Shown piece by piece: positions 26,772 through 35,786 of a stretch of DNA of 64,000 bases. Under the pieces are notes generated by a model. It did no database searches. It was not told where the DNA came from and was given only the letters and a program-made list of their open reading frames with translations. Made by a program: the position numbers and the translations under genes. How positions within the stretch are numbered: the stretch's first letter is position 1; every line of letters starts with the position of its first letter. Origin of the DNA: DATHXC01 sp035459965 (GTDB taxonomy: Bacteria; Pseudomonadota; Gammaproteobacteria; Burkholderiales; Methylophilaceae); assembly GCA_035459965.1 (NCBI GenBank), contig DATHXC010000011.1, positions 1 to 64,000 on the forward strand, read 5' to 3'.

Positions 26772-27614
26772 TTATTTTCCGCCTACCAGCGCCTTGACTG
26801 CGCTCACTACATCACCCGGCATTACGATAATCTTGCTGTTTTCTGAGGCAGACATCTTCTGTAAAGCCTGAATATAACGGTCACCCAACAAGAATGTCGC
26901 TGAGCTATTGTTTTCTTTCACTGCCTCAGAAATCAGGCGGATGGATTCTGCGGATGCCTTGGCTGCTACCTCTTGCGCTTCGGCATCCTTGCGAGCCGCT
27001 TCCAGCCTGGCTTCTGCGTTGAGTATAAGTGATTGTTTTTCGCCTTCAGCACGTGTTACCACAGCTACGCGCTCACGTTCTGCTGATGCCTGCTGTTCCA
27101 TGGCGTGTTGCATATTGGCAGAAGGTTTGATGTCCTGAATCTCGACCGATTTCACGGTGAGGCCCCAATCAGCGGCTTCATCGGCTACCGCTGTTTTCAG
27201 TTCAGCCTTGATGCGATCGCGCGATGTCAGCGCCTGGTTCAAGTCCATACCGCCGATAATGGAGCGCAGGCTGGTCTGTACCATATTGCGCATGGCCTCG
27301 TGAAAGTTATCAATGCCGTACACGGTGCGCTGGATATTGGTCACTTTGATAAAGGCCACCGCATTTGCCAGAATCACCGCATTGTCACGCGTAATCACCT
27401 CTTGCTGGGGGATTTCCAGGATGATGTCCTTGGTCGTGACTTTGTAGCTCACCTTGCTGAATATCGGGTTGATGACATGCAGGCCAGGATTCAATACCGA
27501 ATTGAATTTGCCCAGACGCTCCACCACCCACTCTTCACCTTGCGGCACGATGCGAATACCTTTCCAGGCGAGGATCGCCACCACAATAATCAGAACATAT
27601 AAAAATTCCAGCAT
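26772..27614 (-). CDS. qmcA: SPFH/Band 7 (stomatin-like) protein QmcA
   Basis: An inner-membrane stomatin-family protein of 280 residues. One N-terminal membrane helix (LYVLIIVVAILAW) is followed by the SPFH domain (WVVERLGKFNSVLNPGLHVINP, RDNAVILANAVAF) and an Ala/Glu-rich coiled coil (AEARLEAARKDAEAQEVAAKAS). QmcA-type proteins form membrane microdomain scaffolds. AAGGAAAAATC precedes ATG 27614. Its NfeD partner is encoded just upstream, as is usual. Confidence 0.93.
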   Translation of the reverse strand: MLEFLYVLIIVVAILAWKGIRIVPQGEEWVVERLGKFNSVLNPGLHVINPIFSKVSYKVTTKDIILEIPQQEVITRDNAVILANAVAFIKVTNIQRTVYGIDNFHEAMRNMVQTSLRSIIGGMDLNQALTSRDRIKAELKTAVADEAADWGLTVKSVEIQDIKPSANMQHAMEQQASAERERVAVVTRAEGEKQSLILNAEARLEAARKDAEAQEVAAKASAESIRLISEAVKENNSSATFLLGDRYIQALQKMSASENSKIIVMPGDVVSAVKALVGGK

Positions 27615-27652
27615 GATTTTTCCTTAAATTGATAAAGCCAGGTTTTTTAGAT

Positions 27653-28123
27653 TTATTGCTTTTTCACTCGCAGGCTATTGCCTTCAATGCCCGTAATGAC
27701 GGCATCTGCGCCTACATCAATATCTTCATTGGCAATCGCTGCCCACTCACGGCTGCCCATCACACCTTGTGCAAATTGAATCCGGCCATTTTTCCTGGCG
27801 CTCACGGCCTCGATAATAATGCCGACGCGGCCAATTTCATCACCCTCTGATTGTCCAATTTTGAGATCGGTGCCGGTTTTCTTGTAAAAGCGTCGCCAGA
27901 TCGCCAGCGAGCCCAGCGAAAGCACGGAGTACAGCAACAATTGCAGCGCAACGTTAATAGAGGGAAATATGCTGAGCGCACCAGCTAGAATCAATGCAGC
28001 AATCCCAAACCAGAAAATATAAAAAGTACCGGTCGCCATTTCAAATGCCAGCAGTATCAAGCCCAATATGCCCCAGACCCAGAGTGCATCCACGTAGAGT
28101 TCTCCATCAAAGTGAATTAGCAT
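27653..28123 (-). CDS. NfeD-family membrane protein (YbbJ-like)
   Basis: NfeD proteins work with SPFH/stomatin proteins. The product (156 residues from ATG 28123, MLIHFDG...; a longer ATG at 28183 adds 20 unconserved residues) has three or four membrane helices (ALWVWGILGLILLAFEMATGTFYIFWFGIAAL region and a following pair) and a C-terminal OB-fold (GRVGIIIEAVSARKNGRIQF). It sits 38 bp upstream of qmcA on the same strand. Confidence 0.86.
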   Translation of the reverse strand: MLIHFDGELYVDALWVWGILGLILLAFEMATGTFYIFWFGIAALILAGALSIFPSINVALQLLLYSVLSLGSLAIWRRFYKKTGTDLKIGQSEGDEIGRVGIIIEAVSARKNGRIQFAQGVMGSREWAAIANEDIDVGADAVITGIEGNSLRVKKQ

Positions 28124-28284
28124 CGTAACAGAAAAAACTGACAATTTTGAGCCTGTGCAATTGCCACTGATCTGGATCGACATTGTATGGATATGCGCTT
28201 GTCATTACACTTGCTGTAGTGGTTACTGCTGTATTAAAAAAGCAAATAGAAAAGTACGATATTCAATTTTAAAAGGGGCGCAGT

Positions 28285-28881
28285 ATGTTTTTTGATTTAT
28301 TAGAGAAGCTGTTTGGAACCAGTCATATACTCTGGTTTATCGTACCCATCCTGATTTACCTCGTTCTTCGCTACAACAGCCTCGTGACCGTAAAACATAA
28401 CGTCACCAAGGCTTTATCCAATATCGATGTGCTGCTAAAACAGCGCCATGATGAATTACCCAAGCTGGTCGCTACCTGCAAGCAGTATATGCAGCATGAA
28501 CAAACTACCCTGGAAAAAGTGATTCAAGCACGTAATCGTGTTGCCGCTGCTAACAACGCTGGCGATATTGCAGCGCTGGGTGTTGCAGAAGGTGCTTTGC
28601 GACAAAGCCTTGGCAGCCTGTTTGCCTTATCTGAAAACTACCCCGATTTAAAAGCGGATCAACAATTCACTCATCTGCAATCTCGCATCTCCAGCCTTGA
28701 GAACAACATTGCAGACCGGCGCGAGTTTTACAATGAAGCAGTCACCATCAATAATGCACGCATCGAGCAGTTTCCTGATGTGATCATTGCGCGCTTGTTG
28801 AATTTTCAGGCATTCAGGACACTCAATTTTGAAGCTACAGAGCTAAGCGATGTCAATGTAGAAGCGCTTTTTTCCAAATAG
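28285..28881 (+). CDS. LemA family protein
   Basis: A 198-residue protein with one N-terminal membrane helix (about 14-30, ILWFIVPILIYLVL), then the helical LemA domain starting with YNSLVTVKHNVTKALSNIDVLLKQRHDELPKLV and ending near EFYNEAVTINNARIEQFP. The cellular role of LemA proteins is poorly known. AAGGGG lies just before ATG 28285. It leads an operon with two BAM/GIDE-like membrane proteins, with a 3-bp gap to the first. Confidence 0.92.
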   Translation: MFFDLLEKLFGTSHILWFIVPILIYLVLRYNSLVTVKHNVTKALSNIDVLLKQRHDELPKLVATCKQYMQHEQTTLEKVIQARNRVAAANNAGDIAALGVAEGALRQSLGSLFALSENYPDLKADQQFTHLQSRISSLENNIADRREFYNEAVTINNARIEQFPDVIIARLLNFQAFRTLNFEATELSDVNVEALFSK

Positions 28882-28884
28882 GCC

Positions 28885-30600
28885 ATGCGGTATCAATTAC
28901 TGCTGGTTTTTACACCGGTTGTCCTGTTTCTATTCATTCTGATTTTCCGTAAGCCGATCAACAAATACATAGCGGCCTATGGAAAGCGTCTGTTGGTGCC
29001 GCTCGCTGCAGTCTTGCTAGGTGGCGCCAAAGGTCTGTTGATGGTGCTGCCGTTTTACAGCATCTATTTTTTCTTACGCGAGTACAAATCCGCACAAGCG
29101 ATTGCGGACATTGCCACCTCAAAAATATCGTCTGCCGCACAAGGCTATGTCGAAATTATCGGCAAGGGCGTGCCTGTCGATGCAGCGACTTCGCCTGTCA
29201 GCGGCAAGCGTTGCCTTTGGTATGAGTATCAGCATTACCGCACAAAGGGTTGGATAAGCCGCTTGATGCTAGGCTTGGACAGGAGTGACTGGGAGCTAAT
29301 AGCCAGCGGCAAACAGGAAGACATTTTTAGCATTAGCGATGGCTCTGAGCACTGCTTGGTCAACCCTAAGGGCGCACAAGTCAGCGAGCTGGATTATGAG
29401 GAATGGTACGAAGGCAATAATTTCTACAAGGAAGCGCGGCTGCTGCCAGGGCGCGATTTATATGTGCTCGGTAATTTCATTACCCAAAGTGCCTCACAAC
29501 AACGCACCGAGTTCAGCCGACAGGTCGGTGCACTGATTGCAGAGTGGAAACAGGATCAGAAGCGCTTTCTTCAAAGGTTTGACCTAGATAATGATGGCCA
29601 GGTAAGTGAGCAGGAGCTTGCGCTGGTGCGGGCCGCTGCAACTCGTGAAATACGCAATGAGCTTGGCGAGTTAAAGCCGCAAACCACTATCAGCAAGCCC
29701 GCGGATGGCCGTCCTTTCATTATTTCTCACCATGCCCATCATAAGCTCATCAGGCGGCATAAGCTGCACAGCTACTTTTACATTGCCTTGCTTTTGGCAT
29801 CGAGCGCCATGCTGGCCAATATGCTCTCTACGCAGCATGGCAACAAGCATCATGCGGACGAGGATGGCTATCCAAAAGGCTGGGCAGCGTTGGTACTCGA
29901 TCCCTACCGTAACTCATGCAGTGATCTTTCCGGCACTTACGCTACGGTGAGCAACGCAGGCAATATCAAGCTTGCAGATACCTTTGTCGGCAACCGTTTA
30001 TTGAAGCCGGCTTTCGAAGTCTCCAAGCTGGCGATTTTTCGAGATTGGGATACCTTGACCATCAGTCAAGATGTGGAAACCAATGGTGCACAGCGCTATG
30101 GAACTACCATGGTAAAACTGATTGCGGAGCGCAGCCCGGAAGCTATGCAAGCGCTAGAGGCGGAGTTAAGCGCCAAAAGCCCGGAACAATATACGCGTTA
30201 TCAGACCATGATTAACCCCGCCACGCGTCAAAAATCCAGGTATTACATTGATGAAGAGCAAACGACATTTTTTGAACCAAACAATATGTCCAACGATGAC
30301 TTTGAGAATGCCATCGATGGCCAATTTTTCTGGCACTCACATCGGTTTATATTGGATAAAAATCGCGCAGAATATTCATGTGAGGGCGGCTGGGTGACTA
30401 GCTATATCAAGTCTGACGACCCTGTACATCCATGGCTGAAAATTGCAGTGACCAAAGACCAGGCAGGCAATCTGATTGCCCGTAAGTTTTACTCCAAGCC
30501 CAATGTCATCGCGGGTGTGATATTTGATGAAACCATCGTGGTGCTGGACTGGACCCGGTGGCCGGCAACCTCGCCTGCCTGGAGTTCTAACCAAAGGTAG
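28885..30600 (+). CDS. BAM/GIDE-like membrane protein with EF-hand
   Basis: A 571-residue protein with N-terminal membrane helices, then a domain around AAQGYVEIIGKG...SPVSGKRCLWYEYQHY that looks like the BAM/GIDE domain found in bacterial relatives of the mitochondrial E3 ligase MUL1 (no RING finger seen). A canonical EF-hand DxDxDGxxxxxE lies at 233-244 (DLDNDGQVSEQE). Another membrane helix (about 296-315) precedes a 240-residue tail of unknown fold, probably periplasmic. The first 330 residues are paralogous to the next gene. The domain name is from pattern memory, not a search. Confidence 0.7.
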   Translation: MRYQLLLVFTPVVLFLFILIFRKPINKYIAAYGKRLLVPLAAVLLGGAKGLLMVLPFYSIYFFLREYKSAQAIADIATSKISSAAQGYVEIIGKGVPVDAATSPVSGKRCLWYEYQHYRTKGWISRLMLGLDRSDWELIASGKQEDIFSISDGSEHCLVNPKGAQVSELDYEEWYEGNNFYKEARLLPGRDLYVLGNFITQSASQQRTEFSRQVGALIAEWKQDQKRFLQRFDLDNDGQVSEQELALVRAAATREIRNELGELKPQTTISKPADGRPFIISHHAHHKLIRRHKLHSYFYIALLLASSAMLANMLSTQHGNKHHADEDGYPKGWAALVLDPYRNSCSDLSGTYATVSNAGNIKLADTFVGNRLLKPAFEVSKLAIFRDWDTLTISQDVETNGAQRYGTTMVKLIAERSPEAMQALEAELSAKSPEQYTRYQTMINPATRQKSRYYIDEEQTTFFEPNNMSNDDFENAIDGQFFWHSHRFILDKNRAEYSCEGGWVTSYIKSDDPVHPWLKIAVTKDQAGNLIARKFYSKPNVIAGVIFDETIVVLDWTRWPATSPAWSSNQR

Positions 30601-30605
30601 CGCAG

Positions 30606-31514
30606 ATGTACTCCTTGTTTTATCGAAAATTCACTAGCTACTACCTGAACCCTGCGGCCTTATGCTTTTCTACAGCATTGACGATAGTGTTTATTGGCAG
30701 CTTTAAGCTTGCGCCTGAAGATGATGGCTATCGAATTGCCATCGCTTTGCTCATTGCACTGGTGAGTGGGTTTGCATGTGCGTTTAACTTGCGGCGTTTT
30801 CTGGGTATAGAGGAAACGCCCATTTCCAGTATTGGTGCTGCAGCCCAGGGCTATATCGAATTGCTGGGATTTGCGCGCAGCCTGACTCCCATGAAAAGCC
30901 CGATCCATGGCATTCCCTGCGTGTGGTATAGGCTCTGGGTCTATGCCCGTAACGACCATGGTCTCTGGCAGCTTGAGGATTACCAATATAGCCATAACCA
31001 ATTTACGCTGAGCGACCAAAGCGGCGAATGCGAGGTGAATCCGGACGGTGCTGAAGTCATTGCTGCAATCCGTCACCAGAAACAACAGCATGATCATCGC
31101 TACATTGAAGATGTGCTGCCCGTTGGCAAGCAAATCTATGTGCTGGGTGAGCTTGATACGCTCAATCAGCAACCCAGCGAGCATGAGCTGTGGCGAGAAG
31201 CCAATCAGCTGGCGGTATCTTGGAAGCAGAATCCAGCCAAGCTAAAAGCGCGTTTCGACCATAATTTAAATGGCGTGATAGACCTTCATGAATGGGAGCT
31301 TGCTCGCCATGAGGCCTATCATGAGGTCAGCAGAAGATATGATCCGCACGCCGTGGAGAAACATGTGATTTCCCGCCCCAAGAATCATGACAGGCTGTAC
31401 CTGATCTCCGGCGTTTCACCGCATGTGCTGCGCGAGCGCTATCGATTCTGGGCATGGCTGCATTTTGCAATTTTCAGCACGGCTGCTGCGGCCAGCATCT
31501 GGCTGGGCTACTAG
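30606..31514 (+). CDS. Second BAM/GIDE-like membrane protein with EF-hand
   Basis: A 302-residue paralogue of the preceding protein lacking its large tail. Two N-terminal membrane helices are followed by AAQGYIELLGFA...SPIHGIPCVWYRLWVY, the matching CEVNPDGAEV and LPVGKQIYVLGEL blocks, an EF-hand-like loop at 218-229 (DHNLNGVIDLHE) and a C-terminal helix (FWAWLHFAIFSTAAAASIWL). It starts 5 bp after the previous stop and ends the lemA operon. Retention of calcium-loop residues in both copies suggests calcium or another cation matters to function. Confidence 0.68.
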   Translation: MYSLFYRKFTSYYLNPAALCFSTALTIVFIGSFKLAPEDDGYRIAIALLIALVSGFACAFNLRRFLGIEETPISSIGAAAQGYIELLGFARSLTPMKSPIHGIPCVWYRLWVYARNDHGLWQLEDYQYSHNQFTLSDQSGECEVNPDGAEVIAAIRHQKQQHDHRYIEDVLPVGKQIYVLGELDTLNQQPSEHELWREANQLAVSWKQNPAKLKARFDHNLNGVIDLHEWELARHEAYHEVSRRYDPHAVEKHVISRPKNHDRLYLISGVSPHVLRERYRFWAWLHFAIFSTAAAASIWLGY

Positions 31515-31588
31515 ACTTCGCTTTTAACAGGTTTTCTCAGTATCACCCTATCAGCACATGGTAGGCCCTGTGGTAAAATCTCGTCCCT

Positions 31589-34570
31589 ATGAGCACACAA
31601 CAAACTACTGAAAACACTAATACTTTAGCAAAATCCTTCGACCCGAAATCCATAGAAAGCAAATGGTACGAGTTCTGGGAAAGTAAGGGCTATTACGCTG
31701 CCGGGCTGGATACCAGCAAGCAGGATAACTTCTGCATCCTGCTGCCGCCGCCGAATGTCACGGGCACGCTGCATATGGGCCACGGCTTCAACCAGACGCT
31801 GATGGATTCGCTTACCCGCTATCACCGTATGCGCGGCGACAACACGCTTTGGCAACCTGGTACCGACCATGCGGGCATTGCCACGCAGATCGTGGTGGAG
31901 CGTCAGCTGGATGCGCAGGGCATTTCGCGACATGACCTAGGCCGCGAAAAATTCCTGGAAAAAGTGTGGGAGTGGAAAGAATATTCCGGCGGCACCATCA
32001 CCAAGCAGATGCGTCGTCTTGGCACCTCGCCAGACTGGTCCCGTGAGCGTTTCACCATGGACCCGGCGCTCAACAAAACCGTCACTGAAACCTTTGTGCG
32101 TTTGTATAACGAAGGCCTGATCTACCGCGGCAAACGCCTGGTGAACTGGGATGTGAAGCTGGGTACAGCTGTCTCCGATCTGGAAGTGATCCAGGAAGAA
32201 GAAGATGGCTTTATGTGGCACATCAACTATCCGCTTGCCAATGGTGAAGGCCATTTAACTGTGGCTACAACCCGCCCGGAAACCATGCTGGGTGACGTGG
32301 CTGTGATGGTGCACCCTGAAGATGAGCGTTATGCCCACCTGATTGGCCAGAGCGTAAAACTACCGTTGTGCGGCCGTGAAATCCCGATTATTGCCGATGA
32401 CTATGTGGATCGTGAGTTTGGCACTGGTGTGGTGAAAGTCACACCAGCACATGATTTTAATGACTACTCTGTAGGCCAGCGCCAAAACCTAGATACATTG
32501 CCTATTTTGGATTTGGATGGGAAAGTCATTGATGAGAGTACTCCTTGGACTTCTGAAAGAATTAAAGAGCTAAATATTGTTGCTAGACTTCGTTCAACAA
32601 ATAAAAATACTGCTATCGCCAGCGCTTTAGCTGATGGGCTGCTCGCGAAGCCTTATTACACAATTGTTCCTGAGCAATATAGAGGACTTGATCGTTTCGA
32701 TGCACGCAAGCTCATTGTGGTTGACCTTGAAGCACAAGGCTATTTGGTCAAAACTGAAAAGCATAAACTCAAAGTCCCTCGTGGTGACCGCACAGGTGTC
32801 GTCATTGAGCCCATGCTAACCGACCAGTGGTTCGTCGCCATGAGCAAGCCATCTGAAGATGGTAAGAGCATCACGCAAAAAGCGCTGGATGTCGTAGCCA
32901 GCGGCGAGATCAAGTTTTACCCGGAAAACTGGGTCAATACTTATAACCAGTGGCTGAATAATATTCAGGATTGGTGCATCTCGCGTCAGTTGTGGTGGGG
33001 TCACCAGATCCCCGCATGGTATGGCGATGCAGGCCAGATTTATGTAGCGCATGATGAGGCTGAAGCCAAAGCGCTTGCTGCAAAAGATGGCTACACCGGG
33101 AACCTGAAGCGTGATGATGATGTGCTGGATACCTGGTATTCATCCGCGCTCTGGCCTTTCTCCACATTGGATTGGACTGGTGACGAAGCCAAGGACAAAG
33201 CCAATACTGCGCTGGATTTATACCTGCCTTCATCAGTGCTGGTGACGGGTTTTGACATCATCTTCTTCTGGGTGGCGCGCATGGTGATGATGACCACGCA
33301 TATCACCGGCAAGATTCCGTTTAAGCATGTGTACGTCCATGGCCTGATCCGCGATGCGGAAGGCCAGAAGATGAGCAAATCCAAGGGTAACGTGCTGGAC
33401 CCGATTGACTTGATTGATGGCATAGGCCTGGATGAGTTGATCAAGAAGCGCACCACCGGCTTGATGAACCCGAAAGATGCCGAAAAAATCGAGAAGCGCA
33501 CCCGCAAGGAATTCCCGGAAGGTATCGCCGCTTACGGAACGGATGCTCTGCGTTTCACTTTCGCTAGCCTGGCCTCACCCGGTCGCGATATCAAGTTTGA
33601 TTTGCAGCGCTGCGAAGGCTATCGCAACTTCTGCAACAAACTGTGGAACGCCACGCGCTTTGTGCTTATGAATACACAGAACGAGGATGGTAGCCCGCAG
33701 GATAACGGCATGGAAGAGTGCAGTACCATGCCTGAAGGTTACCTGAGCTTCTCGCAAGCCGACCGCTGGATTGTCAGTCTGCTGCAAAAAGTTGAAGCAG
33801 ATATAGAGAGGGGCTTTGCAGATTACCGCTTCGATATCGTGGCGCAGACTATCTACAAGTTTGTATGGGATGAATACTGCGACTGGTACCTGGAGCTGGC
33901 AAAGGTTCAGTTACAGAATGGCAATGAGGCTGAGCAACGTGCCACACGCCGTACCTTGCTTCGTGTGCTGGAGACCATTCTGCGCCTGGCGCATCCGGTA
34001 ATGCCATTTATTACCGAGGAAATCTGGCAGACCATAGGCCCCATGTCTGGCCGTACCGGACCAAGCATCATGCTGGAAGCTTATCCCAAGAGTCAGCCAG
34101 GTAAGATCGATGAGGTGGCCGAGGCTTGGGTGGCTTTGCTGAAAGAGTCTGTGGATGCGTGCCGCAGCCTACGTGGCGAGATGAATATCTCACCTGCAAC
34201 GCGCGTGCCATTGATCGCATCTGGCGATATTTCGCAGCTGCAAGCCTATGCTCTACATTTGAAGGCGCTTGCCAAGCTTGCGGACGTTGAGCTTGTGAGT
34301 GAATTGCCGGAAGCTGATGCACCAGTGGCACTGGCAGGTAATTTCAAGCTCATGCTCAAAATCGAGATCGATGTTGCGGCTGAAAAAGAGCGCTTGAGCA
34401 AGGAAATCGCTCGTATCAGTGCTGAAATCACCAAGGCAGAAGCCAAGCTTGGCAATGCCAGCTTTGTCGATCGTGCGCCAGCGGCAGTGGTAGCGCAGGA
34501 GAAAGAGCGCCTGGCTGGTTTTAGCGCAACGGTGGAGAAGCTGAATGTGCAGTTGGCTAAATTAAAATAA
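31589..34570 (+). CDS. valS: Valine--tRNA ligase
   Basis: Class I synthetase charging tRNA-Val, with an editing domain against threonine. HMGH is at residues 62-65 and KMSKS at about 594-598. At 993 residues it is longer than the roughly 950 usual for bacterial ValRS. The extra material is in the CP1 editing region (residues about 300-360, after FDNDYSVGQ-like HDFNDYSVGQRQN and before PEQYRGLDRFDARK), and this stretch (about 32480-32720) is AT-rich with codons unlike the rest of the gene. A C-terminal coiled coil (EKERLSKEIARISAEITKAEAKL) is normal. TAAAAT at 31574-31579 just before the ATG suggests a very short leader. Confidence 0.95.
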   Translation: MSTQQTTENTNTLAKSFDPKSIESKWYEFWESKGYYAAGLDTSKQDNFCILLPPPNVTGTLHMGHGFNQTLMDSLTRYHRMRGDNTLWQPGTDHAGIATQIVVERQLDAQGISRHDLGREKFLEKVWEWKEYSGGTITKQMRRLGTSPDWSRERFTMDPALNKTVTETFVRLYNEGLIYRGKRLVNWDVKLGTAVSDLEVIQEEEDGFMWHINYPLANGEGHLTVATTRPETMLGDVAVMVHPEDERYAHLIGQSVKLPLCGREIPIIADDYVDREFGTGVVKVTPAHDFNDYSVGQRQNLDTLPILDLDGKVIDESTPWTSERIKELNIVARLRSTNKNTAIASALADGLLAKPYYTIVPEQYRGLDRFDARKLIVVDLEAQGYLVKTEKHKLKVPRGDRTGVVIEPMLTDQWFVAMSKPSEDGKSITQKALDVVASGEIKFYPENWVNTYNQWLNNIQDWCISRQLWWGHQIPAWYGDAGQIYVAHDEAEAKALAAKDGYTGNLKRDDDVLDTWYSSALWPFSTLDWTGDEAKDKANTALDLYLPSSVLVTGFDIIFFWVARMVMMTTHITGKIPFKHVYVHGLIRDAEGQKMSKSKGNVLDPIDLIDGIGLDELIKKRTTGLMNPKDAEKIEKRTRKEFPEGIAAYGTDALRFTFASLASPGRDIKFDLQRCEGYRNFCNKLWNATRFVLMNTQNEDGSPQDNGMEECSTMPEGYLSFSQADRWIVSLLQKVEADIERGFADYRFDIVAQTIYKFVWDEYCDWYLELAKVQLQNGNEAEQRATRRTLLRVLETILRLAHPVMPFITEEIWQTIGPMSGRTGPSIMLEAYPKSQPGKIDEVAEAWVALLKESVDACRSLRGEMNISPATRVPLIASGDISQLQAYALHLKALAKLADVELVSELPEADAPVALAGNFKLMLKIEIDVAAEKERLSKEIARISAEITKAEAKLGNASFVDRAPAAVVAQEKERLAGFSATVEKLNVQLAKLK

Positions 34571-34594
34571 GCCAACAAGCTGGCAGTGAATAAT

Positions 34595-34622
34595 AAAAAA
34601 GCCTCTGAAAAGAGGCTTTTTT
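34595..34622. terminator. Bidirectional terminator between valS and tusA
   Basis: AAAAAAGCCTCT (34595-34606) and AGAGGCTTTTTT (34611-34622) form a 12-bp stem with loop GAAA, T-rich in both directions. Confidence 0.92.
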
Positions 34623-34633
34623 ATTACCTGTGT

Positions 34634-34894
34634 TTAGTTGCTACGTTTTCGGATATGAAAGATAAATTCTTTCTTGGGCCCAGCTTCAAGCTCTTCAAAC
34701 GAGAGCATTTCATGCCCAGTCTGTTTGCAGAATGCCTGAAAGTCTTTGACTGACCCCGGGTCTGTAGCTACGACTCTCAGTACATCGCCGGCTTCGATTT
34801 CCGCCAAGCTTTTTTTACAGCGTAATATTGGCAAAGGGCAATTGAGGCCGCGTGCGTCGAGTTCTTTTGTGAATTCCATGAGTTCGCTTGTCAT
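34634..34894 (-). CDS. tusA: TusA/SirA-like sulfur carrier protein
   Basis: A small sulfur-relay protein of 86 residues with the family signature LDARGLNCPLPILRCKK; Cys19 would carry the persulfide. Likely roles are tRNA 2-thiouridine synthesis or cofactor sulfur transfer. It lies 39 bp downstream of a rhodanese gene on the same strand, a natural sulfur donor partner. Confidence 0.9.
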   Translation of the reverse strand: MTSELMEFTKELDARGLNCPLPILRCKKSLAEIEAGDVLRVVATDPGSVKDFQAFCKQTGHEMLSFEELEAGPKKEFIFHIRKRSN

Positions 34895-34933
34895 CGATTG
34901 TATGCGCTTAGATTAGGTTGGTAAAAAAGCTTG

Positions 34934-35263
34934 CTAGATAAAACTGATTTGATCAAAAGGGTAGCCAGCACGACCCCACGCTAACACGCCGCCTTGCAGG
35001 TTGTATACCTGCTCATGATCTTTGCTCGCCATGTAGGCCGCTGCCTGAGCAGAGCGGATACCACTATGGCAATAGAATACGGTAGCAACTTCTTTGCTGA
35101 GGGTATCGTGCTTAACGGGGACAAGGGATAGGGGGATATGAATGGCACCGGGAATGATGCCAGTGAGGACTTCAGTATCATTACGGACATCAACCAGTGC
35201 TACCTGCTGGTTGGCCATCATTTCGAATAGTTCGCTTGCTTCGATTACTTTATAGCCGGCCAT
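34934..35263 (-). CDS. Single-domain rhodanese-like protein
   Basis: A 109-residue sulfurtransferase-type domain. The active loop is CHSGIRS after VATVFY, and the N-terminal VALVDVRNDTEVLTGIIPGAIHIPLS motif is intact. I use ATG 35263 (MAGYKVIEA...); a TTG four codons upstream is possible. It is probably co-transcribed with tusA and could load it with sulfur, which is inference from adjacency. Confidence 0.88.
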   Translation of the reverse strand: MAGYKVIEASELFEMMANQQVALVDVRNDTEVLTGIIPGAIHIPLSLVPVKHDTLSKEVATVFYCHSGIRSAQAAAYMASKDHEQVYNLQGGVLAWGRAGYPFDQISFI

Positions 35264-35449
35264 AAAAGTCGCCAATTCTTCTAATCTGTGTATTTAAAGG
35301 CTAACTTTGAACGAATCTGATGAATTAGGCAACTGTTGCGGCGCAATGCTGAGGTGGCGATTAACCCAATTATCTTGGGAAATTCGCATTAAACGTATGT
35401 TTTTATGGGAAATTGCCAATTAATGGCTAATTTATAGTGAAGATGAGTA

Positions 35450-35525
35450 TGGTGGCCGGGGACAGAATCGAACTGTCGACACGCGGATTTTCAATCCGCT
35501 GCTCTACCGACTGAGCTACCCGGCC
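35450..35525 (-). tRNA. tRNA-Phe (anticodon GAA)
   Basis: On the minus strand, acceptor GGCCGGG pairs with CCCGGCC and ACCA is encoded. The anticodon stem GCGGA/TCCGC encloses TTGAAAA, giving GAA. The T-arm contains TTCGATT. Confidence 0.96.
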
Positions 35526-35574
35526 AACTCTGCGAAGGCCTGTAAACAGCCGTTGTAATTATCGCAAGGTGCGC

Positions 35575-35605
35575 ATTATAGCAAACTTCATTAAAAAGTG
35601 TCCTG
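35575..35605 (-). promoter_or_regulatory. Promoter of tRNA-Phe
   Basis: On the minus strand a perfect TATAAT (complement of 35575-35580) follows AGGACA by 18 bp. It lies about 50 bp before the tRNA 5' end. Confidence 0.55.
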
Positions 35606-35786
35606 AATGTCCGAGAAAATATTATCGGGCTAGGAAAGTGCCTTGCAAAATAAAGGTGGGCAGCATATCAGCAGTTAATATTGTGTGATGAATGGTTGTT
35701 GTTTGGAAAACCATGGGCAAAATGTAAAGTTTAAAAAATGAGCGTAGTCGGGTATGCTCACATCACTATTCATCATCATATCCAAC

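Noticed and set aside
35526..35786. Cobalamin riboswitch before cobT
   Set aside because: No B12 box (GCCACTG) or other aptamer blocks on the plus strand.
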